From: Sphingomonadales bacterium UBA2683
GTDB lineage: Bacteria > Pseudomonadota > Alphaproteobacteria > Sphingomonadales > Sphingomonadaceae
Assembly (NCBI GenBank): GCA_002354635.1
Contig: DELZ01000003.1
Span: 124,001 to 188,000, forward strand
Direction of reading: 5' to 3'
Length of the DNA stretch: 64,000 nt
Of the stretch, positions 16,049 through 24,337 are shown one piece after another. Made by a program: the position numbers and the translations under genes. Positions within the stretch are counted from its first letter, which is position 1. Every line of letters begins with the position of its first letter. Under the pieces are notes generated by a model. It had not been told where the DNA came from. It saw nothing but the letters and a program-made list of their open reading frames with translations, and searched no databases.

Positions 16049-17854
16049 TTACTGACGAGCAATCTGCTTGTCCGGCTTTTGCTGCTTGTCCTTCTGCTCT
16101 TCCCTGATCAGCCAGGGTGCGCCATCGTCGGCGTGATAATCGTGGCACATGGCGCATGTCGAGGGCACGTCGGATGTCTTCTGGAATTCGCCGCCATGGC
16201 ATTCGCGGCAGGTCTTGATTCCAGGCAGCAGCAGATCGTCGGCCTGCTTGGATGTGGTGGCGTTGTGGCAACTGCTGCACGTCTCGTCATTATGTGCTTC
16301 GTGGCTGAACCAGCCATTGTGCATATAGCGATCGGTCTGGGTCACTGGCTTGATGCCATAATCGACGCGGCCACGGGCCGTCGGCGGGGTCACGCCGTGG
16401 CAGTCGAAACAGGCGCCGCCGCGCGAGAAAACCTGGCTGATCGCCAGATTGGCTCGGCTCGGGCGGAACTGGACGGCGCGGGCATAGTCGCTGGCGACAC
16501 GAACTTCGTTGCCACCCCCCGGACGGCGGCGCGCCATCCCGCCGAGATTGATCGGCCTGGTCGGCCGGGTCGAGCGATAATAGGCGCGCAGGTCGGCCTG
16601 CACCATGGCCGGTTCACCGTGCCGCAAGGTGCGTACAGTGCCGCCGATCTCGTCAAAGGCGAGACTGTGGCACATGCTGCAGTCTTCCTTCATGTCGACC
16701 GGCTCGAAACGCACACCCTTCGGATCGGGCGTATGACAATCCTTGCAGGCAAGCGAATCGCCGAATCCGTAATCTGCCGACAGCCGCCGTCCCATCTGGG
16801 CAACACCGCCGGTCCGCGACAGATGCACGTCGTGGGGGAATTTCAGACCGTTATCCTCGGTCGGCTTGTCATCCAGCGAGATCCGCTTGCGCGGCGGATT
16901 CTTGCCGCCGGGGGTTACCAGCACCGCTGGCCGGAATTGCGGATGGGCAATACCGAAATCGGATGCATTTTCCAGTTTTGTATCGGTCAAGCGTCCATCC
17001 ATCCCGTCGTGGCAATCGGCGCAGAATTTTTGCGCCGTTGGTTCCATAGCACCGGCACCCTCATGCTCGCTGTGACATTCGACACACCTGCCCGGTGGCT
17101 TGTTGAACGCGGAGGCGAACGCGGCACCAATCATCTCCAGCCCCTCCGGGTCACCGCGGGCGGTCAGCAGGCGCGGCTTGGCCGCATGATCATGGGCATC
17201 CTCTGTGTGGCAGGTGAGACAGGTCTCGTCCTTGACCGTAACAAAGGCATCGACGTGGCAGGCCTGGCAGTCTTGTTCGAGCGCGTGGTGGGCGCTGCTC
17301 AGCGCGCCGGACGACCACATCGTATCAGCGTGGAACTGGTCGGGTCGCTCCTCGACGCCGCGGTAGGTCGCCCAGGTGTAGACCGGCCAGACGAGAAAGG
17401 CAGCCAGCACCAGCGCCACAAAGGACCAGGCGCTGATCCGCTTGCCCGGCAGCAGCCCCTTGAGCGTGTAGAGAGTCGATTCGCTGCGCACTTCCGCCGA
17501 ATCGGACAAGGCCTCGACCCGTTTGACGGTCAGAACGACATCCTCGCCCTCTTCGCTGACGATGATGACATGGCCGCCGAAGCCCAGTTCGGCACCGGCG
17601 GCGGGATCAATGGTGACTGAAATCCGGTGCTTGCCGTCGAGCGTGAAATTCTGGCCCGTGCTGCTTTCGACGATGATCTGGCCATCGTCGCGCTTGCGGA
17701 TCGTCGCATGGTCAGGATTGACCGCGAGATCGGGCAGATGGATGGCATTTTCAGTGCTGCGGCCGATGCCGATTTCATCCGTTGCAAACGGGTTTGACCG
17801 GATGATTTCCCGGCCATCGGCGGTCGTCGCGATCTGGCGAACAATGAAGGTCAT
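16049..17854 (-). CDS. FHA-domain membrane-anchored decaheme cytochrome c
   Basis: This 601-residue protein joins three parts rarely seen together. Residues about 25-100 form an FHA phosphothreonine-binding domain (IGIGRSTENAIHL, then NPDHATI, retaining the key Gly-Arg-Ser, His and Asn positions). One transmembrane helix lies at about 140-161. A long exported region carries ten CxxCH heme motifs, at about residues 196, 212, 257, 278, 370, 392, 482, 526, 549 and 567. The topology puts FHA in the cytoplasm and ten c-hemes in the periplasm. No cleavable signal is seen, so the helix serves as anchor and export signal. It is third in the operon, following the b-cytochrome by 15 bases, and probably accepts or donates electrons through it. 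GGAGAG precedes the ATG. The C-terminus is a Gln/Lys-rich tail. Confidence 0.88.
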   Translation of the reverse strand: MTFIVRQIATTADGREIIRSNPFATDEIGIGRSTENAIHLPDLAVNPDHATIRKRDDGQIIVESSTGQNFTLDGKHRISVTIDPAAGAELGFGGHVIIVSEEGEDVVLTVKRVEALSDSAEVRSESTLYTLKGLLPGKRISAWSFVALVLAAFLVWPVYTWATYRGVEERPDQFHADTMWSSGALSSAHHALEQDCQACHVDAFVTVKDETCLTCHTEDAHDHAAKPRLLTARGDPEGLEMIGAAFASAFNKPPGRCVECHSEHEGAGAMEPTAQKFCADCHDGMDGRLTDTKLENASDFGIAHPQFRPAVLVTPGGKNPPRKRISLDDKPTEDNGLKFPHDVHLSRTGGVAQMGRRLSADYGFGDSLACKDCHTPDPKGVRFEPVDMKEDCSMCHSLAFDEIGGTVRTLRHGEPAMVQADLRAYYRSTRPTRPINLGGMARRRPGGGNEVRVASDYARAVQFRPSRANLAISQVFSRGGACFDCHGVTPPTARGRVDYGIKPVTQTDRYMHNGWFSHEAHNDETCSSCHNATTSKQADDLLLPGIKTCRECHGGEFQKTSDVPSTCAMCHDYHADDGAPWLIREEQKDKQQKPDKQIARQ

Positions 17855-17869
17855 GCTGGGCTCTCCATC

Positions 17870-18751
17870 CTACCAGTAGAAAAAGACGCTGATGATATGC
17901 GCGGTGAGTGTGGCGATCAGGGCAAAGGTCATCGGCACATGGACAAACAGCCAGACCTGCAGCATCGCCTTGAGCTTGAGATGGCGACGGACGCGGGCCA
18001 AAGTGGCCTCCTTCTTCTCGAGCAGCGCATCGACCTTGTCGAGCGGATCATCGCCGCCCATTTTCGGTTGATAGGCCCGCTCGCGGCGCAAGTCTGCCTG
18101 CGCCTGACGGGTCGCGCAATCCGGATAGCGGCCGGAAATGCGCCGGAAAAAGCCGCCGCCGAACGGGTCCTGTTCGAGCGATTGCAGTACCAGTGCGGCA
18201 TGTTCCGCCGACAGCGGCTGTGCTGCCTCGTGCAGCTGCCGGTCGAGCGAGCGCAGATTTTCGAGCATTTCCGTCTCGGTCATCTCGTCGCGATTGTCGG
18301 ACAGTGCCTTGGGAATTGTTGCATAGAAATAGATTCCGACGATACCGGAAATGATGACGATCATCATGAACACATAAGCGGCGGTGTGGATGTTCCAGCC
18401 GAGCTGGAAGCCGGTGTGCAGCGTGCCGATCACGATCAGGCTGAGACCGAGATAGATATGCGCGGAGGTCCAGGCCTTGAGCGACCATTGTCCAGGCGTC
18501 ATCGCCCGCTTGCGCACCCCGAGCATGGTCAGCCACAGGATCAGCAGCGCGCCGATGGTGCCGAGCGTATAGCCGTACCAGCTGCCGCCATTGTGGCGCG
18601 GCGACACGTCGATGAACAGATAGCTGACGATGCAGATCAGCATGATCGCCGAGGAGATTTTCAGCCAGCGGTAACCGGCATGCCTGAGGAAGCCGTCGTG
18701 CATCGCGACTTTCTTGCGGCCGGAGTGGGCGGATAGCGTCTGGGTAGCCAT
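17870..18751 (-). CDS. Membrane b-type cytochrome with large cytoplasmic loop
   Basis: This 293-residue protein has about five hydrophobic segments (near residues 30-48, 60-80, 96-115, 122-145, 262-290). Histidines sit inside or at the ends of the helices (H98, H112, H122, H271, H285), an arrangement suited to two b-hemes. Between the fourth and fifth segments is a charged loop of about 110 residues. It resembles diheme quinol/ferric-reductase-like membrane subunits but I cannot place it in a named family. The ATG overlaps the stop of the flavin/FeS gene (TGATG), so translation is coupled. Inferred role: pass electrons between the cytoplasmic iron-sulfur protein and the periplasmic decaheme protein, with or without quinone. 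Confidence 0.78.
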   Translation of the reverse strand: MATQTLSAHSGRKKVAMHDGFLRHAGYRWLKISSAIMLICIVSYLFIDVSPRHNGGSWYGYTLGTIGALLILWLTMLGVRKRAMTPGQWSLKAWTSAHIYLGLSLIVIGTLHTGFQLGWNIHTAAYVFMMIVIISGIVGIYFYATIPKALSDNRDEMTETEMLENLRSLDRQLHEAAQPLSAEHAALVLQSLEQDPFGGGFFRRISGRYPDCATRQAQADLRRERAYQPKMGGDDPLDKVDALLEKKEATLARVRRHLKLKAMLQVWLFVHVPMTFALIATLTAHIISVFFYW

Positions 18752-21201
18752 CAGATGTCCTCCGCTTCAAGTTTGGATACGGTGAGAAACTCTTCCGGAG
18801 CCACGCGGATCGCTGCGCCCGTCGGACAGGCGCGGACGCAGGCGGGACCGCCCCTGATCCCGGCGCACATGTCGCATTTGATCGCTTTCTTGGGCTTTTC
18901 CACCGCAGGGTCGCTGTGTTTCTTGGCCCACGCCTTGTCCGGTTCGCCCGGTCCGGGACCGGCACCAAGAAACAGCCAGCTGAGCAGGCCCGGCTTCTTC
19001 GGCGGTACCTTGTCCATACGGATGACGCCATAGGGACAGTAGCGCTGGCAATTGCCGCAACCGATGCAGCTGTCATCGATAAACACCTCGCCATCGGGAC
19101 CACGGTGGATCGCGTCAGGTGGGCAATCGGACATGCAATGCGGATGCTCGCAATGGCGGCAGCTGGTCGGCACGTGCAGATGGGCATAGGTGCGGCCCGC
19201 CTCGCGGTCGAGCCGCGACAGGCCTTCGTGGCTATCGGCGCAGGCTTTCTCGCAATTGTCGCAACCGACGCACAGATTCTCGTCGATCAACAGCACATCG
19301 GTGGCTTCGCCAATGCCATTGTCGACCAGAAAATTGGCGATCCCCGAATACATGTCGACCACACCGGAGAAACTGTCCTTCTTGGCCTCGACAAAGGCGT
19401 TGATATCCTGCCGCGCGGCCATTTCCTTCTTCGCCTTGCGCATCAGGTCGGGATGGGCATCGAGTACCTTCTTGAAGGCGTCCCCGTTGATCTTGATCAC
19501 CTCGGACTTGATCGCGGCCTTGACCGTCGCGGTGCGATAGCCGCCCGCGATCAGCGTCATTTCGCCGACATAGGAACCGGCCGGCAGATAGGAAAGGAAC
19601 ACCGGCTTGCCGCCGATCTGTTTCTCGACCACCATCGATCCGACCCGGATAACGTAGATGTCGTTGCCCTCGCCGCCCTCTTCAATGATCGCTTCACCGG
19701 CCCGCACGTTTATGATCTCGCTGGTCTCGACGACCTCGGCAATATCTTCCTTGGTCAGGCCGGATCCGAACATCTGCAGCAACTGCCGTTCGGTCGAAAT
19801 CTGCGTGATCCGGCGTTTTGCCGCCGGCACAGACGCCTGCAACTTCAGCGCCGCGGTGCGCGAAATTTCCACGACGATGACATCTTCCGCCGCCTTGATC
19901 GTGGCACCGCGCCGCCGACCCGAGATCAGGCCGACCTCGCCAAAGATCGAGCCCTGCTCGATCGGCACAGTGATGGACGGATCATTGGGGTTGATTTCGA
20001 CCGCGACAGAACCCTCGGCTATGGCAAAAAGCGAGCTGCCCGGATCATTTTTCTCGAAGATCACCTCGCCCCGGCCATAGCTTTGCGGTTCACTGTCGAG
20101 CATGAATTCGCGCATCTGCAGCGGCGACAGATCGTTGAGAATGGTGACATTGGAACGGAAAAATTCAAGCCATTCATCGACCGAACGACGCCCGGGCAGA
20201 CCTCGAAATTTCGCTTCGAGAATCGGTTCGTCGGCGGGCTTTAGATCGGTATTGCCATTGATGAACTCGATCACGTCATAGCCCTGGTTCATGCAATGTT
20301 TGATCAGTGGATAGCCGGCCAGCGCGCCGATGACATAAATACCCTTCTTGGTGCTCTCGAACGCCGGCGACAATTTGGGATAGGCCTCGCGATCCTCGCT
20401 GGTGAATTCAATCCCGCATTCCTCGACGAACTTGCGGGGCGGAGCGCTGCCCATACGGGCGATAATCCGGTCGCATTTGATGGTTTCCTGGCCATCGCGG
20501 GTTTCCAGCACCAGCTCGCCATCGCGAACTTCGGCCGGGGTTGTCTCGTTACGGATGATGACCTTGCCCTGCTCGCCCGCTTCCATCAGCAGTTTTACAT
20601 TGGCCTTTTTCGCGCGGGCAAATTCGGCCGATCGGTTGAGAATTGTGACGATATTATTCTGCGCCGCATCGGCCGCCAGACCCAGCGCATTCTCGATACC
20701 CGCATCGCCCGAACCGATGACCGTGATATGCTCGTCATAATATTCGCCGGGATCGTCCAGCTGATACTGGACCAGCTTGTTGTCGCCGCCGGGGCAGCGC
20801 ATCAGATTGGGATTGCCCTGTGTACCGATCGCCATCACGATCGTTTCGGCCTGCACGGTTTCGCCGTTTTTCAGAGTGATCGTGAAATTGCCTTCGTCGC
20901 CCTCGATTTTTACCGGCTCGGCATTATACATCACATTGACGCCATGGCCTGCGGTCTGTTCGTCCCATGTGCCGAGAATCGCCTCGCGCTTGCCGGCATC
21001 AAAATCCATGTCCGAGCGCAGCACCAGCTGGCTCGGCGTGGCCATGACATGCTTGCCCTTCTGATATTTGTATATGGTGTCCGACAGATGGTCGGTCTTC
21101 TCAAGCAGAACATGCTTGAGCTTCAGCTGCGCGGCGCGCCCGGCGGCGCTCATGCCCGCTGGTCCGGACCCGATAATGGCTACACGAAACTTGTCCGACA
21201 C
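18751..21201 (-). CDS. Fusion: FAD/NAD(P) oxidoreductase + two cyclic-nucleotide-binding domains + four-cluster ferredoxin
   Basis: This 816-residue cytoplasmic protein has three modules. Residues 1-320 are a two-dinucleotide-fold flavoprotein (GSGPAG near 11-16, second fold GSGDAG near 163-168) without a CxxC redox pair, so it is not a thioredoxin reductase. Residues about 350-590 hold two CAP-type nucleotide pockets (FGEVGLISGRRRGAT and VGEMTLIAGGYRTAT, with Glu and Arg ligands intact in both). Residues about 640-805 are a DmsB/HycB-like ferredoxin with 16 cysteines in four groups, enough for four [4Fe-4S] clusters. The start is GTG 21201, with AGGGGGGAAG seven bases upstream; a TTG 33 bases earlier is less likely. 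It heads the four-gene operon. Likely job: move electrons from NAD(P)H to the membrane cytochrome under cyclic-nucleotide control. Confidence 0.88.
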   Translation of the reverse strand: MSDKFRVAIIGSGPAGMSAAGRAAQLKLKHVLLEKTDHLSDTIYKYQKGKHVMATPSQLVLRSDMDFDAGKREAILGTWDEQTAGHGVNVMYNAEPVKIEGDEGNFTITLKNGETVQAETIVMAIGTQGNPNLMRCPGGDNKLVQYQLDDPGEYYDEHITVIGSGDAGIENALGLAADAAQNNIVTILNRSAEFARAKKANVKLLMEAGEQGKVIIRNETTPAEVRDGELVLETRDGQETIKCDRIIARMGSAPPRKFVEECGIEFTSEDREAYPKLSPAFESTKKGIYVIGALAGYPLIKHCMNQGYDVIEFINGNTDLKPADEPILEAKFRGLPGRRSVDEWLEFFRSNVTILNDLSPLQMREFMLDSEPQSYGRGEVIFEKNDPGSSLFAIAEGSVAVEINPNDPSITVPIEQGSIFGEVGLISGRRRGATIKAAEDVIVVEISRTAALKLQASVPAAKRRITQISTERQLLQMFGSGLTKEDIAEVVETSEIINVRAGEAIIEEGGEGNDIYVIRVGSMVVEKQIGGKPVFLSYLPAGSYVGEMTLIAGGYRTATVKAAIKSEVIKINGDAFKKVLDAHPDLMRKAKKEMAARQDINAFVEAKKDSFSGVVDMYSGIANFLVDNGIGEATDVLLIDENLCVGCDNCEKACADSHEGLSRLDREAGRTYAHLHVPTSCRHCEHPHCMSDCPPDAIHRGPDGEVFIDDSCIGCGNCQRYCPYGVIRMDKVPPKKPGLLSWLFLGAGPGPGEPDKAWAKKHSDPAVEKPKKAIKCDMCAGIRGGPACVRACPTGAAIRVAPEEFLTVSKLEAEDI

Positions 21202-21341
21202 GCGCTTGCTTCCCCCCTGTGCTTCCCCGACCAACGCACCCTCATACGTTTCCCAGACCCGGTTCAGCTATATGCCCGGTTGTAGCGCGACCCAAAAGAT
21301 TGAACTTTGGCAGTATCTTACCAAAATGCCTCTTCATTGCC

Positions 21342-21357
21342 AGTGCAAAATATCACA
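21342..21357. promoter_or_regulatory. Weak CRP-like site in the divergent promoter region
   Basis: AGTGC-AAAATA-TCACA matches the CRP consensus in the whole right half and three of five bases in the left. It lies in the 240-base gap between the redox operon and the divergent TPR gene. It is weak alone but notable because the operon encodes cAMP-type domains and a CpdA homologue. Confidence 0.25.
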
Positions 21358-21441
21358 TGTATCTGAGCGCTTGTCAGGCAGCGATCCCCTCCGTATCCCT
21401 GCGTCGGCATATCGCGACATCAAATTGCTTGAGGAATGACC

Positions 21442-22398
21442 ATGGCGAAATCCGCTTCTTCGATGAATATCAGCCGCATCGCCCTGATCGGGGCAGCCTT
21501 GCTGGCCCTGGCAGCGGTCGCGGTGCAGGTCTATCGCAGCATGAATGACGACAAGGCTGCCGGCGTCCCGGCAGCCTTGGCTGAAGGCGAGGCGGCGCCG
21601 AGCGTCGACGAGGTCATCGCTGGGCTGGAGAAAAAGCTGCAGGACAATCCCGACGACGCCGAAAGCTGGCGCATGCTGGGATGGAGCTATTTCGAAACCG
21701 GCAAGTTTGCCGAATCGGCCACCGCGATGAAGCGGGCGACAACGCTAGACCCTGACAACGCGGAATATTGGTCGATGCTCGGCGAGGCGCTGGTGATGGC
21801 GAGTGACGGCCAGCAGGTCCCGGCGGATGCTGCCGATGCCTTCCGCAATGCGCTGAAACAGGACCCCAAGGATCCCCGCGCGCGCTATTTTCTGGCGGTG
21901 CAGAAAGATATTTCCGGTGATCACAAGGGCGCAATCAACGACTGGTTCGCGCTGCTCGAGGACACGCCCGCCGACGCGCCTTATGCTGCAGATATCCGCC
22001 GGGTGATCGGGCAGGTGGCGGAGAAGGAAAGCATTGATGTCACCGCCCGTCTCGCCAGGATAGCGCCTGCAGCCCCCACCGGCGGCATCACCACCGACGG
22101 CCCGGCAGTCGCCACCGCCGCCATTCCCGGCCCGAGCCGCGAGCAGATGAAAGACGCCGCTGCCCTGCCCCCCGGCCAGCAGGAGGCGATGATTGCCAAT
22201 ATGGTCGACGGCCTCGACAAAAGACTGCAGGCCAATCCCAAGGATGCCAACGGCTGGATCATGCTGATCCGCAGCCGCATGCAGCTCGGCCAGACGGTGC
22301 AGGCGAAGCAGGCGTTGGACCGCGGACTGGCCGCGTTCAAGAATGATGGCGCCGAGGCGAAGAGGATTCGGGAAGCGGCTGCGGCGCTGGGGGTTTAG
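21442..22398 (+). CDS. Membrane-anchored TPR protein, CcmI/NrfG-like
   Basis: This 318-residue protein has one N-terminal membrane helix (about 9-28) and two blocks of TPR repeats. Block one is residues about 52-150 (AESWRMLGWSYFETGKF, AEYWSMLGEALVMAS, ARYFLAV). Block two is near the C-terminus (ANGWIMLIRSRMQLG). This layout is that of CcmI/CycH C-terminal and NrfG proteins, which present apocytochrome c to heme lyase. ATG 21442 is preferred over 21436 because GAGGA at 21431-21435 is correctly spaced only for the former. The gene diverges from the multiheme cytochrome operon, which fits a role in its maturation, though no other ccm gene is nearby. A weak hairpin (CCCC 22410-22413 / GGGG 22420-22423) follows. 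Confidence 0.78.
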   Translation: MAKSASSMNISRIALIGAALLALAAVAVQVYRSMNDDKAAGVPAALAEGEAAPSVDEVIAGLEKKLQDNPDDAESWRMLGWSYFETGKFAESATAMKRATTLDPDNAEYWSMLGEALVMASDGQQVPADAADAFRNALKQDPKDPRARYFLAVQKDISGDHKGAINDWFALLEDTPADAPYAADIRRVIGQVAEKESIDVTARLARIAPAAPTGGITTDGPAVATAAIPGPSREQMKDAAALPPGQQEAMIANMVDGLDKRLQANPKDANGWIMLIRSRMQLGQTVQAKQALDRGLAAFKNDGAEAKRIREAAAALGV

Positions 22399-22405
22399 TT
22401 ACAGC

Positions 22406-22430
22406 AATTCCCCATTTCTGGGGATTTGTT
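22406..22430. terminator. Possible weak terminator between convergent TPR and mdeR genes
   Basis: TCCCC (22409-22413) and GGGGA (22420-22424) can pair around a six-base loop, followed by TTTGTT. The stem is short, so efficiency is uncertain. Confidence 0.35.
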
Positions 22431-22478
22431 GAAACCGGCGGCACAACGAGAATGCCGAATAGCAAACATTCGGAAATA

Positions 22479-22937
22479 TCATTTCAGATCCGGATAGACA
22501 TGGGTGCTCTTGACCACACCATAGGCAAATCTGGTGTCTATCGAGCGAATGCCGGGAAGCGCGTGCAGCTCGGTGCGGACAAAATTCTCGTAGACTTCGA
22601 GATCGGCAACCACGACGCGCAGCATATAATCGGCATCTCCGGTGGTCAGGAAACAATCGAGAATGGCGTCAATTTCCTTGATCTTGTCTTCGAAGCCACG
22701 CACCGCAGCCGTTGAATGTTTTTCGAGCGCAACACTCACGAAAACGGTCAGGGGAACCCCGTAAGCCTTCTGATCAATTAGAGCTGCATATCCCTGGATC
22801 ACGCCGGTGTTTTCCAGATTTCTCAGGCGGCGCAAACAGGGCGATGGCGAGAGGTTGACGCGCTCCGCCAGCTCCAGATTTGTCAGCCTGCCATTTTTCT
22901 GGAGTTCGCGAATGATTTGTCGATCTTTTTTATCCAT
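22479..22937 (-). CDS. mdeR: Lrp/AsnC-family regulator of methionine gamma-lyase
   Basis: This 152-residue protein has an N-terminal helix-turn-helix (residues about 4-60, LELAERVNLSPSPCLRRLR) and a C-terminal RAM ligand-binding domain (about 68-148). It is a typical feast/famine regulator that binds DNA as dimers or octamers and senses an amino acid. It is divergent from mdeA with a 106-base gap, the arrangement described for Pseudomonas putida mdeR-mdeA. Methionine is therefore the probable effector and mdeA the probable target. It likely also represses or tunes itself. Two repeated motifs 31 bases apart lie between the genes. Confidence 0.88.
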   Translation of the reverse strand: MDKKDRQIIRELQKNGRLTNLELAERVNLSPSPCLRRLRNLENTGVIQGYAALIDQKAYGVPLTVFVSVALEKHSTAAVRGFEDKIKEIDAILDCFLTTGDADYMLRVVVADLEVYENFVRTELHALPGIRSIDTRFAYGVVKSTHVYPDLK

Positions 22938-22947
22938 GGCGCTTGTT

Positions 22948-22990
22948 TAGGGTCATATATGCTAAAATACCAGAGATATAGGGTCAATAT
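22948..22990. promoter_or_regulatory. Paired TAGGGTCA motifs between mdeR and mdeA
   Basis: TAGGGTCATAT (22948-22958) and TAGGGTCAATAT (22979-22990) are near-identical and start 31 bases apart, about three helical turns, so they face the same side of the DNA. The spacing suits cooperative wrapping by an Lrp-type multimer. The local sequence is AT-rich compared with the flanking genes. Confidence 0.5.
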
Positions 22991-23043
22991 GGCAATCTAA
23001 AACCCGCCGATCTGTGGCATAGCAATCCCACGGGAGAAAATGC

Positions 23044-24315
23044 ATGCCGAGTGACCTTCAATCGAAACCAAATCCTATGGGCTTTTCCACACGGGCGATC
23101 CACCACGGCTATGATCCCAAGGATTCGGAAGGGGCGCTGACCCCGCCACTTCATCTGACATCGACCTTCACCTTCGAAAGCGCCGAACAGGGCGGCAGGA
23201 TGTTTTCGGGAGAGGAGCCAGGTCATTTCTATTCCCGTATCTCCAATCCGACCACCGATCTGCTCGAGAAACGGATTGCCAGCCTGGAAAATGGCGAAGC
23301 CGGTCTGGCAACAGCATCCGGTATGGGGGCTATAACGTCAACATTATGGACATTCCTGCGACCGGGCGATGAACTGATTACCGACCTGACATTATACGGC
23401 TGCACATTCGCCTTCATGAGCCATGGCCTGGCTCGATTCGGAATCAAGATCACCCATGTCGACCTGACAGATCCCGAGCAGCTGGCGCGCGCCATTTCCC
23501 AGAAAACCAGGATCGTATTTTTCGAAACGCCCGCCAATCCGAACATGCGGCTGGTCGATATTGCGGCAATCTCCGCAATCGCCAAGCGGGCCGGCGCGCG
23601 ATGCGTCGTGGACAATACCTACGCCACGCCGGTGATCACCCGGCCGCTCGAGCTTGGGGCCGATCTTGTGGTGCATTCGGCAACAAAATATCTCGGCGGT
23701 CACGGCGATGTCGTCGCCGGGCTCGTCGTCGGCAATGCAGAAGATATTTCGGAAATCCGCCTGAACGGCATGAAGGATATGACCGGAGCGGTGATGGCTC
23801 CGTTCAACGCCATGCTGGTGATGCGGGGATTGAAAACCCTGAAGATCCGCATGCGGCAACATGTCGAATCGGCAGAAGCAATCGCCGGTTTTCTGCAGGG
23901 TCACGCCGCTGTTGCCGAGGTTCTCTATCCCGGACTGCCGTCCTTTCCGCAACATGATCTGGCGCGCAGACAGATGGATCAGTTTGGCGGCATGATCGCG
24001 GTAAAACTGGCTGGCGGCTATGATGCCGGACTGGCCCTGATGAATGGACTGAATCTCATCCAGAGGGCGGTATCGCTCGGCGACACCGAAACGCTCATTC
24101 AACATCCGGCGAGCATGACCCATTCCACCTACTCGCCGCAGGAACGCCACAGTCACGGTATCGACGATGGCCTTGTGCGTATATCGGTTGGCCTGGAAGA
24201 TGTTGATGATCTGTTATATGATTTGGGCTCGGCGCTGGCATCGCTTGCCAAGGGTCAGAGCGAAGAATCGTCAGGCCGGACTGATGCATTGGCCGATCTT
24301 TCCTGCAGCATTTGA
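23044..24315 (+). CDS. mdeA: Methionine gamma-lyase (PLP-dependent)
   Basis: This 423-residue member of the Cys/Met-metabolism PLP family probably cleaves L-methionine to methanethiol, ammonia and 2-oxobutyrate. The PLP lysine is in HSATKYLGGHGD (about K215) and the cofactor stacking Tyr in LTLYGCTFAF (about Y118). The Cys two residues later (about C120) is the residue characteristic of methionine gamma-lyase, versus Gly/Pro in cystathionine enzymes, and it drives this assignment. GGGAG lies just before the ATG. A divergent Lrp regulator lies upstream and an amino-acid/dicarboxylate symporter converges downstream. Cystathionine gamma-synthase or O-acetylhomoserine lyase are less likely alternatives. 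Confidence 0.85.
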   Translation: MPSDLQSKPNPMGFSTRAIHHGYDPKDSEGALTPPLHLTSTFTFESAEQGGRMFSGEEPGHFYSRISNPTTDLLEKRIASLENGEAGLATASGMGAITSTLWTFLRPGDELITDLTLYGCTFAFMSHGLARFGIKITHVDLTDPEQLARAISQKTRIVFFETPANPNMRLVDIAAISAIAKRAGARCVVDNTYATPVITRPLELGADLVVHSATKYLGGHGDVVAGLVVGNAEDISEIRLNGMKDMTGAVMAPFNAMLVMRGLKTLKIRMRQHVESAEAIAGFLQGHAAVAEVLYPGLPSFPQHDLARRQMDQFGGMIAVKLAGGYDAGLALMNGLNLIQRAVSLGDTETLIQHPASMTHSTYSPQERHSHGIDDGLVRISVGLEDVDDLLYDLGSALASLAKGQSEESSGRTDALADLSCSI

Positions 24316-24337
24316 TGCCGACGAGGTTCGGAGGGAC

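Noticed and set aside
21202..21234. TTG start for the flavin/cNMP/FeS fusion
   Set aside because: The GTG at 21201 has a strong AGGGGGGAAG upstream and starts right before the Rossmann motif.
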